Source: Bacteroidia bacterium (GTDB taxonomy: Bacteria; Bacteroidota; Bacteroidia; Bacteroidales; UBA12481). Taken from it: a DNA stretch of 5,314 nt. The notes under the pieces were generated by a model that searched no databases, was not told the origin of the DNA, and saw only the letters and a program-made list of their open reading frames with translations. Position numbers and translations under genes: made by a program. Below are positions 1 through 5,314 of the stretch, in pieces (position 1 is the stretch's first letter; every line of letters begins with the position of its first letter). Location: positions 1-5,314 of the forward strand of contig JAPLDV010000578.1 in assembly GCA_026391235.1 (NCBI GenBank), in the 5' to 3' direction.

Positions 1-27
1 TTAAGAACGTTAAGAACGTTAAGAACG
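1..27. repeat. Three perfect tandem copies of a 9-base unit at the left edge
   Basis: The unit TTAAGAACG occurs at 1-9, 10-18 and 19-27 without a mismatch. Each junction also contains the small inverted repeat CGTT-AAG-AACG. The array touches the window edge, so the copy number may be higher. It sits between fmt and whatever lies to the left, outside any gene I can support. The function is unknown: it may be a variable-number repeat, a protein-binding array or the edge of a mobile repeat. Confidence 0.75.
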
Positions 28-41
28 TGGGGGATGTGTGG

Positions 42-59
42 GGACGCATACTTGCGTCC
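42..59 (-). repeat. Perfect 7-bp hairpin after fmt, REP-like or weak terminator
   Basis: GGACGCA (42-48) and TGCGTCC (53-59) are perfect inverted copies around a 4-base loop, starting 10 bases after the fmt stop. On the minus-strand transcript the stem is followed by a C-rich stretch rather than a run of U, so it is not a standard intrinsic terminator. It could protect the 3' end of the message. On the plus strand the stem is preceded by GTGG (38-41), which recalls the tetranucleotide head of REP elements handled by Y1/RAYT transposases; this second reading is inference only. Confidence 0.6.
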
Positions 60-69
60 TGATAAGAGG

Positions 70-1038
70 TTAGCCGGCGCTGAGGATCTGCTCGCGGAAT
101 CCCCGCAGGAATTCAGCTATAACCATCGGTTTTTTACCCGCTTGCTGAAGTTTTTTTACCCGAAGAGATCCGGATCCGGTTTGGATCCACAATTTATTGG
201 GCTTTTCGAATAAAACCTCTCCCGGGTAGCCCCATTGGGCAGCGGAATCGATCTCCGTTTCCAGGATTTTCATCCCGAAACTATATCCGGAATCGGTAAG
301 GAACTGGGTCCAGGCACCGGGTACAGGAGATAACCCACGGATCTGGTCATGAATTTTCAGTGCGGGATTTTTCCAGTTAATATGCCCGTCGTCGCGGCTG
401 AGCTTGGGTGCCAGTTTGAGCAGAGTATCGGGTTTGATGATCTCGCTCTGGGGAATCGGCCGTATAGTTCCTTCCGAGACTTCCCTGATAGTATCGATCA
501 GTAAATCAGCTCCAATCACCATGAGCTGATCATGCAGCTCGCCGGCAAGTGTATTGCTTGTGAGCTGGATGCCGGCCTGCTTTAGAATATTCCCGGTATC
601 GATGTCTTTCTCGATAAAGAATGTGGTTACACCGGTCTCAGTTTCTCCGTTAATCAGAACCCGGTTGATCGGCGCTGCTCCGCGGTACTGGGGCAGGAGG
701 GAAGCGTGCAGGTTGATGGTACCCAGTCGGGGCATTCCCCAAACTACTTCCGGAAGCATTCTGAAGGCTACCACCACAAAAAGCTCCCCGTTCAGCGCCT
801 GGAGGTCTTCAATGAAGTAGTCTTCCTTCAGGCTGTCGGGCTGCAATACAATAAGGTTCTTATCTTCGGCATATCGCTTGACAGGTGATAAGGTGAGCTG
901 CAATCCGCGGCCTGCTGGTTTATCAGGTGCGGTAACCACTCCCGCGATCGGATATCCTGCCTTATACAGCGCATTCAGCGATGGTACCGCAAATTCAGGC
1001 GTTCCCATAAAAACGATGCGCGGCAGTTTTTTCTTCAT
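70..1038 (-). CDS. fmt: Methionyl-tRNA formyltransferase
   Basis: Fmt (322 aa, usual length) transfers a formyl group from 10-formyltetrahydrofolate to the methionine on initiator tRNA, preparing it for translation initiation in the cytoplasm. The N-terminal catalytic Rossmann domain begins IVFMGTPEFAVPSL (8-21) and includes APDKPAGRG (37-45) and the signature NLHASLLPQYRGAAPI (109-124). The catalytic trio corresponds to N109, H111 and D147, in line with N106, H108 and D144 of the E. coli enzyme. The C-terminal tRNA-binding domain spans about 205-318 and contains LAPKLSRDDGHINW (209-222) and QIRGLSPVPGAW (232-243). The ATG at 1036-1038 is the only start that keeps the N-terminal strand. It follows ribBA by 8 bases and is the last gene visible in the operon. 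In many bacteria fmt is next to def (peptide deformylase), but no def is visible here. Confidence 0.97.
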   Translation of the reverse strand: MKKKLPRIVFMGTPEFAVPSLNALYKAGYPIAGVVTAPDKPAGRGLQLTLSPVKRYAEDKNLIVLQPDSLKEDYFIEDLQALNGELFVVVAFRMLPEVVWGMPRLGTINLHASLLPQYRGAAPINRVLINGETETGVTTFFIEKDIDTGNILKQAGIQLTSNTLAGELHDQLMVIGADLLIDTIREVSEGTIRPIPQSEIIKPDTLLKLAPKLSRDDGHINWKNPALKIHDQIRGLSPVPGAWTQFLTDSGYSFGMKILETEIDSAAQWGYPGEVLFEKPNKLWIQTGSGSLRVKKLQQAGKKPMVIAEFLRGFREQILSAG

Positions 1039-1046
1039 TCCTTCTT
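1039..1046 (-). promoter_or_regulatory. Ribosome binding site of fmt, immediately next to the start
   Basis: The whole 8-base gap between ribBA and fmt reads AAGAAGGA on the minus strand, directly touching the ATG. It is purine-rich and Shine-Dalgarno-like, but there is no usual 5-9 base spacer. In a lineage with weak dependence on Shine-Dalgarno pairing this may matter little, and re-initiation by ribosomes leaving ribBA is the simplest route of translation. Confidence 0.45.
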
Positions 1047-2309
1047 TCAGGTTAAATCCGGATCAGGATAATCCAGGTGCAAATGTAAAAAATGCCCCAT
1101 CTTATCCCTCTTTGTCTGCAAATAAAAAGCGTTGTGCGGGTTGGGTTGAATTTCGAGCGGAACATTTTCAACAATCTGGATTCCATAACCTTCGAGGCCC
1201 GCACGTTTTTTTGGATTATTGGTGATCAGGCGCAATTTCTTGATCCCAAGATCACGAAGTATTTGAGCTCCAACACCATAATCCCGTTCATCTTCATCGA
1301 AACCAAGATTGATGTTGGCTTCTACCGTATCCTGGCCGAGTTCCTGAAGCTTATAGGCCATCATTTTATTAAACAGCCCGATGCCTCGGCCTTCCTGGTT
1401 CATATAGATGAGTGCCCCTTTCCCCTCATGCTCAATCATTTCCATCGCAGTGTGCAGTTGCGGACCGCAATCGCAGCGATAGGATCCGAATATGTCGCCG
1501 GTTACACATGAGGAATGCACCCTGACCAAAACCGGTTCATCGTCGGTCCAGGTACCCTTGACGAGGGCAACATGCTCGAGGCCATTATGTTTTTGCCGGT
1601 AGGGGATAAGGTTAAAATCTCCATGATCGGTTGGCAGGCTCACCTGAACACCGCGATCAATGAGGCTTTCCTGCTTCAGCCGGTAAGCGATCAGATCTTT
1701 AATCGCAACAATTTTCAAATTGAATTCCCGGGCAATTTTCAAGAGTTCGGGCAGCCGCGCCATACTTCCGTCGTCGTTCATAATCTCAACCAGAACTCCA
1801 CCTGGACATAACCCGGCCAGGCGTGTAAGGTCAACAGCGGCTTCGGTATGACCGGCACGGCGGATAACCCCTTTATCGCGGCTTATCAACGGGAAGATAT
1901 GCCCGGGGCGTCCGAAATCTTCCGGCTTCGACCTCGGATCAACCAGTGCATTAACTGTTTTTGCCCGGTCCTGGGCAGATATGCCTGAGGTACATCCCTG
2001 ACCGAGAAGGTCGACGGATACCGTAAAGGCCGTTTCATGAAAAGATGTGTTTTTTCCGACCATCGGAGGCAGATCAAGTTCCTGGCACCGTTCCTCAGGC
2101 AGCGGGGTACAAATCAACCCCCTTCCGAAACGAGCCATGAAATTGATCGTTTTGGGGGTGGTCATCTGAGCTGATGCAATGAAATCACCTTCATTCTCAC
2201 GGTCCTCATCATCTACAACAATGATAATCTCCCCTTTTCTGATGGCCTCAATGGCATCTTCAATACTATCCAGACTCTTATTGATGACGTTTGGTTGGTT
2301 GCCAGACAT
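1047..2309 (-). CDS. ribBA: Bifunctional 3,4-dihydroxy-2-butanone-4-phosphate synthase / GTP cyclohydrolase II
   Basis: RibBA (420 aa, normal length) catalyses both entry steps of riboflavin synthesis in the cytoplasm: ribulose 5-phosphate to dihydroxybutanone phosphate, and GTP to the diaminopyrimidine intermediate. The N-terminal synthase domain (about 10-208) has the acidic [10 protein letters not shown] (33-42), the RPGHIFPL block (134-141) and RAGHTEA (151-157). The C-terminal cyclohydrolase II domain (about 215-400) has three zinc-ligand cysteines C268, C279 and C281, QEGRGIGL (305-312), [12 protein letters not shown] (340-351) and the TNNPKK loop (363-368). Both active sites look intact, so both activities are expected. 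The tail after residue 385 ([17 protein letters not shown]) is of a type I associate with Bacteroidota RibBA. The ATG at 2307-2309 is supported by a strong Shine-Dalgarno. The gene starts inside the end of the GT2 gene (32-base overlap), leaving no leader for an FMN riboswitch directly upstream. Fmt follows after 8 bases. Confidence 0.97.
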   Translation of the reverse strand: MSGNQPNVINKSLDSIEDAIEAIRKGEIIIVVDDEDRENEGDFIASAQMTTPKTINFMARFGRGLICTPLPEERCQELDLPPMVGKNTSFHETAFTVSVDLLGQGCTSGISAQDRAKTVNALVDPRSKPEDFGRPGHIFPLISRDKGVIRRAGHTEAAVDLTRLAGLCPGGVLVEIMNDDGSMARLPELLKIAREFNLKIVAIKDLIAYRLKQESLIDRGVQVSLPTDHGDFNLIPYRQKHNGLEHVALVKGTWTDDEPVLVRVHSSCVTGDIFGSYRCDCGPQLHTAMEMIEHEGKGALIYMNQEGRGIGLFNKMMAYKLQELGQDTVEANINLGFDEDERDYGVGAQILRDLGIKKLRLITNNPKKRAGLEGYGIQIVENVPLEIQPNPHNAFYLQTKRDKMGHFLHLHLDYPDPDLT

Positions 2310-3471
2310 TCGTTTTAACCCCTTTCAGATATCGCACCATTCCTATAATTAATGCCAGGTTCATTCCTAAAAAATGCGTGATGAACCTGAAAATTTTAAA
2401 GTGCAAATTTAGTCTTTTTAGCAGATAATCGAGAGCCGGAACGAGTAAAAGCGCGATGTAAAGGAAGAACAATACAAGGTAGAAGACTGACGTGAACGCA
2501 AGGAAGATCAATGCCAGTAATGCCAGCAGGAGGAAAACCGGTCCGATCCAGCGGATGACCTTGTGACTAATGAAGCAAAAAGCCAGCGCCGGTTTTGCCG
2601 GCGATAAAAGGTTTTTGAAACGGTTGAGATTCTGAAAGTTGCCGGTAGCTATCCGTATCTTGCGCCTGAATTCTATCGATAAATCATTCGAAACATCCTC
2701 ATAAACCCGGGCGGCGGGATTGTTTACGGCTTTATAACCTGATTCAAGTACCGACATGTTGAGGAAAAAATCGTCCACCAGGAAATTTACCGGAACGGGT
2801 TCAAACAGCTTCTTCCGGATGGCAAAACAGCCTCCGAAAGGTCCCATCATCACCCCCCACAGCCTGCTTTCCAGATACTTGATCTGAACTTCACGCGATA
2901 TATAGGCTTTCTCCTGAAAGGATATCCCTTCAAGTTTCATACCAAGGTTAATCATTTGTGTATCAACAAGTCCTATCGATGGATCTGTAAACGGGGCGGT
3001 TATACGGGAGATGGTGTTTTCATCGAAAATAACATTTGCATCGGTGAGGATGAGTATCTCACCACGGGCTTCGGTTACGAGCTTGTTTATCACATTTGGT
3101 TTTCCCTGCCGGACCGTAAAATTAAAAAACCGGATGGCCGGGAATTCCGTGATCAGCTGTTCGGTGATCTCTGCTGTACGATCTGTAGAATTATCAGATC
3201 CAATGAGAATTTCGAATTGTGAACGGGGGTAAGCTGTATTGAAAACGGACCGGATTTTTTCTTCAATAACATTTTCTTCATTGTAGGCTGAAAGGAGTAT
3301 ACTCACCATGGGTTCCTTGCCGGCATCAGCGGGATAATCCGCCTGCGGTTTGCGAAAGGCACCTGCTAACCGCAGAATCAGCGGAAAGAGAACATAGCTG
3401 TGAAAAACTGCGATGACACAGGCCCAGAAAAGTATGTTAGCTGCGGGTATCAATTTTATTAAGGAATTCAA
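2278..3471 (-). CDS. Membrane-anchored family 2 glycosyltransferase (cellulose-synthase-like), 397 aa
   Basis: Predicted processive or single-addition GT2 enzyme acting at the cytoplasmic side of the inner membrane in exopolysaccharide or surface-glycan synthesis; the sugar is unknown. Order of parts: one N-terminal membrane helix (about 11-36), a GT-A domain starting at [12 protein letters not shown] (55-66), the nucleotide-binding SDNSTD (92-97), the metal-binding TDAN (143-146, a DxD variant common in this subgroup), GGCFAIRK (213-220), the acceptor-site DD (233-234), and [10 protein letters not shown] (269-278) in the position of the Q/RxxRW-like motif. Three hydrophobic segments follow (about 308-330, 331-349 and 358-380), and the tail ends in VWQPTKR. 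All catalytic motifs are present, so it looks functional. The start is taken as TTG at 3469-3471, directly after an in-frame TGA, with a weak GGG seven bases upstream. The first in-frame ATG is residue 55, which would remove the membrane anchor. A second TTG at residue 7 (3453) is the main alternative. It overlaps the genes on both sides. Confidence 0.9.
   Translation of the reverse strand: MNSLIKLIPAANILFWACVIAVFHSYVLFPLILRLAGAFRKPQADYPADAGKEPMVSILLSAYNEENVIEEKIRSVFNTAYPRSQFEILIGSDNSTDRTAEITEQLITEFPAIRFFNFTVRQGKPNVINKLVTEARGEILILTDANVIFDENTISRITAPFTDPSIGLVDTQMINLGMKLEGISFQEKAYISREVQIKYLESRLWGVMMGPFGGCFAIRKKLFEPVPVNFLVDDFFLNMSVLESGYKAVNNPAARVYEDVSNDLSIEFRRKIRIATGNFQNLNRFKNLLSPAKPALAFCFISHKVIRWIGPVFLLLALLALIFLAFTSVFYLVLFFLYIALLLVPALDYLLKRLNLHFKIFRFITHFLGMNLALIIGMVRYLKGVKTNVWQPTKRHQ
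2319..2325 (-). promoter_or_regulatory. Ribosome binding site of ribBA
   Basis: On the minus strand AAAGGGG lies nine bases before the ATG at 2309. It is the strongest Shine-Dalgarno-like sequence in the window and is embedded in the GT2 coding region, where it forms the Lys-Gly-Val codons of YLKGVKTN. It decides the ribBA start and may let ribBA be translated at a level of its own within the shared transcript. Confidence 0.7.
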
Positions 3472-4660
3472 TCAGTTGCCCGATCAACATCTGGTTGTCG
3501 AACCTGTTTTTTATAAAAGTAATTGCATTTTCACCGATTTCCCGGCATAAGTCGGGATTTCGCGCAAGGGAGATGATATGGTCAGCAAAATCTTCGGGCT
3601 GATCGGAGATAAAAGTTTCTCTTCCTGCAACTACCGGAATTCCCTCGGCCCCGATGGTAGTGGTGATGGTTGCCCTTCCGGCCGACAGGTAGTCAAGCAG
3701 TTTGATCCGCATTCCGCTTCCTGCGAAAACCGGTACAATAAAAATCGGATGTTCACGGATGAAAACGGCAGCATTTTCGATTTCGCCATGATACACTACT
3801 CCGGGCGATGCTATCTGTGCTTCAAAGCTTTGAGGAGCATTACGGCCGGCGAGGTGGAATTCGATGCCGGGTATCTCGCGCCTCACGATCGGCCATACCT
3901 GGCGGATGAACCAGCGGATGCCGTTTTGGTTCGGCAGCCAGTCGAGTGCCCCGAGGTGTGCAACGGACGCTTTGAAATCAACCGGATTATCCGGCGTTTG
4001 ATCAGCCACATCCATTCCGGTTGGCAATACATGGCAGGGCTTTTTGTTGCCAAAATTTCTGAAATGACCTGCATCTCTGGATGTTATGGGTACCAGGGCA
4101 TCGTACTGGTTGATCAGTGAAAGTTCGAACCGGCGGATGCGGTTAGCGAGAATAGTGAGATAGAGGCGTTTCAGTCCGACCGAGGATTTTGCTGTCCGGG
4201 CCCATATCTCATGTTCAATATTATGTGACCGCAGAATCACCGGTGAATATGAACAAGCTCGTATGTCATTGATATACAAGGCTGTATAAAGATTGTCGAG
4301 AATGATAAAATCGAAATTGTTTTCAGATAACAAACTCCGGAGCTTAATCCGGTAGGCTGCAGAGATAAAACGGACAGCGTTGTAAGGTAAGCGCGAGAAC
4401 AGGAGGTTGGCAAGGGCCCTTGACCAGTGAATTCGGGTATCCACCGGAACAATTTCAAAAGTCAGACCGGGTAAAGAGATAGACGGATCGTGATCCGTCT
4501 CTACATAATGTTCATCGACAAAATGTTTGGATGTATTCATTGCCAGCACCACCACCTGATGGCCGGCCTTTGTGAGTTCGCGGGCCAGAGTCAGACTGGC
4601 AATGGCACCACCGTCGCGGGGGGGGTATGGAACCTTATTGGTAAGCTGGAGGATCTTCAT
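3437..4660 (-). CDS. GT4-type glycosyltransferase (GT-B fold), 407 aa
   Basis: Predicted retaining glycosyltransferase that moves a sugar from a nucleotide-sugar donor to a glycan or lipid-linked acceptor, probably at the cytoplasmic face of the membrane; the substrate cannot be read from sequence. The N-terminal Rossmann half opens with MKILQLTNKVPYPPRDGG (1-18), including the glycine-rich loop of the family, and has LRSHNIEHEIW (143-153). The C-terminal donor-binding half starts near LGALDWLPNQNG (236-247), followed by the GSGMRIKLLDYLSAG block (314-328) and GAEGIP (337-342). In the usual E-x7-E site the second glutamate is here aspartate (D323), and the first position carries no glutamate. 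No signal peptide or membrane helix is evident. I chose the ATG at 4658-4660: an upstream in-frame TTG (4687) would add nine residues before the typical MKIL opening. Upstream it overlaps the permease gene by 26 bases and downstream the GT2 gene by 35 bases. Codons 12-15 contain a run of eight C. Confidence 0.9.
   Translation of the reverse strand: MKILQLTNKVPYPPRDGGAIASLTLARELTKAGHQVVVLAMNTSKHFVDEHYVETDHDPSISLPGLTFEIVPVDTRIHWSRALANLLFSRLPYNAVRFISAAYRIKLRSLLSENNFDFIILDNLYTALYINDIRACSYSPVILRSHNIEHEIWARTAKSSVGLKRLYLTILANRIRRFELSLINQYDALVPITSRDAGHFRNFGNKKPCHVLPTGMDVADQTPDNPVDFKASVAHLGALDWLPNQNGIRWFIRQVWPIVRREIPGIEFHLAGRNAPQSFEAQIASPGVVYHGEIENAAVFIREHPIFIVPVFAGSGMRIKLLDYLSAGRATITTTIGAEGIPVVAGRETFISDQPEDFADHIISLARNPDLCREIGENAITFIKNRFDNQMLIGQLIEFLNKIDTRS
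3469..3481 (-). promoter_or_regulatory. Weak ribosome binding site and TTG start of the GT2 gene
   Basis: Reading on the minus strand, GGG (3479-3481) lies seven bases before TTG (3469-3471), and the triplet just before the TTG is an in-frame TGA (3472-3474). The reading frame therefore cannot begin further upstream, which makes a non-ATG start necessary if the N-terminal membrane helix is part of the protein. The site sits inside the last codons of the GT4 gene, so translation is likely coupled to it. The call is an inference from sequence alone. Confidence 0.45.
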
Positions 4661-5314
4661 TCTTGACAATTCCGTTACGCCCGCCAAATCTAAGGAATTT
4701 CCGGATGAGCAACATATAGGTTTCGCTCGACAGGACCATTGAATCGCGGGTGGATTTGATGGTCAGATAAATTCCGATGGCCAGCAGGATGCAGGTAGAT
4801 CCCCACATTCCGAGCTCTACGGGCATAATTCCGGCACGGGCATATTTTTCTCCCGCAAGGGAAATGACGTAGTAGAAGATGAAAAACAGGGTGGAAACAA
4901 CAACCGGAGTACCCAGGCCGCCCTTACGGATGATTGAACCCAGTGGGGCTCCGATCAGAAAAAAGATCAGGCAGGCAACCGACATGGTGAGTTTGCGGTG
5001 CCATTCAATCTGGAAGCGGAACATCCAGGTTTGATCACTTTTATAGACTTCTGAGGCTGTTTTGATCATGCTTTGAGCGGTGCGGGCCAATCCGAGGGCC
5101 TGATCAACCACTTTTGACCGTTGGGCAGGCGCCAGCGAATCAAATAGGTTCTGCACATCAATACGAAGAGTTGCCAGCTTTTGCTGATGTTCGTTTAAAG
5201 GGGTAATGGTATCTTTTTTATCGACGAGTTTAAAATACCACCCTTCAAAATAGTGTTTCGCCGTCAAATTCCCTTGATAAATCTCCGAATGCTGAATTTT
5301 ATATATACGCCCCA
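4635..5314 (-). CDS. LptF/LptG (YjgP/YjgQ) family permease, C-terminal part, cut by window edge
   Basis: This is the C-terminal end of an inner-membrane permease of the LptF/LptG family, which works with the ATPase LptB to extract lipopolysaccharide and pass it to the Lpt bridge. The frame is open to the right edge, so 225 residues are visible and the true start lies outside; the TTG at 5265-5267 is an internal leucine. Visible parts, numbered from the edge: the end of the periplasmic beta-rich domain (1-35), a helical linker (about 38-95), the EWHRK motif (103-107) entering a membrane segment with IGAPLGSIIRKGG (about 108-132), a second segment (about 134-153), a third (about 169-186), and a polar cytoplasmic tail. 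This matches the last three of the family's six membrane helices. I cannot tell LptF from LptG without the N-terminus. The helical linker resembles the longer Bacteroidota versions. The stop codon overlaps the following glycosyltransferase gene by 26 bases. Confidence 0.88.
   Translation of the reverse strand, partial: GRIYKIQHSEIYQGNLTAKHYFEGWYFKLVDKKDTITPLNEHQQKLATLRIDVQNLFDSLAPAQRSKVVDQALGLARTAQSMIKTASEVYKSDQTWMFRFQIEWHRKLTMSVACLIFFLIGAPLGSIIRKGGLGTPVVVSTLFFIFYYVISLAGEKYARAGIMPVELGMWGSTCILLAIGIYLTIKSTRDSMVLSSETYMLLIRKFLRFGGRNGIVKNEDPPAYQ

Noticed and set aside
27..43. Possible G-quadruplex in the G-rich stretch after fmt
   Set aside because: Only two G tracts are present (29-33 and 40-43), and four are needed.
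878..1225. 115-codon plus-strand frame across the fmt/ribBA junction
   Set aside because: It is antisense to both real genes, with a low-complexity, implausible translation.
1092..1511. 139-codon plus-strand reading frame opposite ribBA
   Set aside because: It mirrors the conserved GTP cyclohydrolase II domain on the other strand and shows no family features of its own.
2310..2400. FMN riboswitch ahead of ribBA
   Set aside because: The region codes for the end of the GT2 protein and I see no conserved RFN-element blocks; regulation, if any, must act elsewhere in the operon.
2587..2603. Inverted repeat CGCCGG/CCGGCG with a 5-base loop
   Set aside because: It lies in the middle of the GT2 coding sequence in Pro/Ala codons and has no tract or gene boundary next to it, so chance from codon use is the simpler explanation.
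3578..4120. 180-codon plus-strand reading frame opposite the GT4 gene
   Set aside because: It lies wholly antisense to a well-supported gene, its translation is cysteine-rich and shows no recognisable domain, and it has no convincing start context.
4661..4687. Nine-residue longer GT4 protein from a TTG at 4687
   Set aside because: The family begins at the MKIL-type first strand, and an ATG sits exactly there; the extension would lengthen the overlap with the permease without benefit.
5265..5267. TTG as the start of the permease gene
   Set aside because: The frame is open to the window edge and the encoded part lacks the first three membrane helices, so this codon is internal.

Overview
The window is a compact stretch in which all five genes lie on the minus strand, so transcription runs right to left. 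It looks like a bacterial chromosome, most probably Bacteroidota. The grounds are the sequence character of the LptF/LptG-type permease, the RibBA C-terminal tail and Fmt, and the closeness of a YjgP/YjgQ-type permease to ribBA, which I recall from that phylum. This is a judgement from recognition, not from a search.

Layout in transcription order: (1) the C-terminal 225 residues of an LptF/LptG-family lipopolysaccharide-export permease, cut by the right edge (4635-5314); (2) a GT4-type glycosyltransferase (3437-4660); (3) a membrane-anchored family 2 glycosyltransferase (2278-3471); (4) a bifunctional riboflavin enzyme, RibBA (1047-2309); (5) methionyl-tRNA formyltransferase, Fmt (70-1038). 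The first four genes overlap their neighbours by 26, 35 and 32 bases, and only 8 bases separate ribBA from fmt, so they very probably form one transcript. The promoter must lie outside the window, or inside a coding region where I cannot see it. The 69 bases after fmt hold a perfect 7-bp hairpin and three tandem copies of a 9-base unit that touches the left edge.

The set mixes envelope functions (LPS-transport permease and two sugar transferases, likely for a surface glycan) with housekeeping ones (riboflavin synthesis and initiator-tRNA formylation). Nothing here amounts to a clearly new system. The best leads are an 8-base C tract in the fifth-percentile region of the GT4 gene (a candidate slippage site), the apparent placement of two glycosyltransferase genes between the permease and ribBA, and the repeat/hairpin block after fmt. 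No gene-free stretch exceeds 300 bases.
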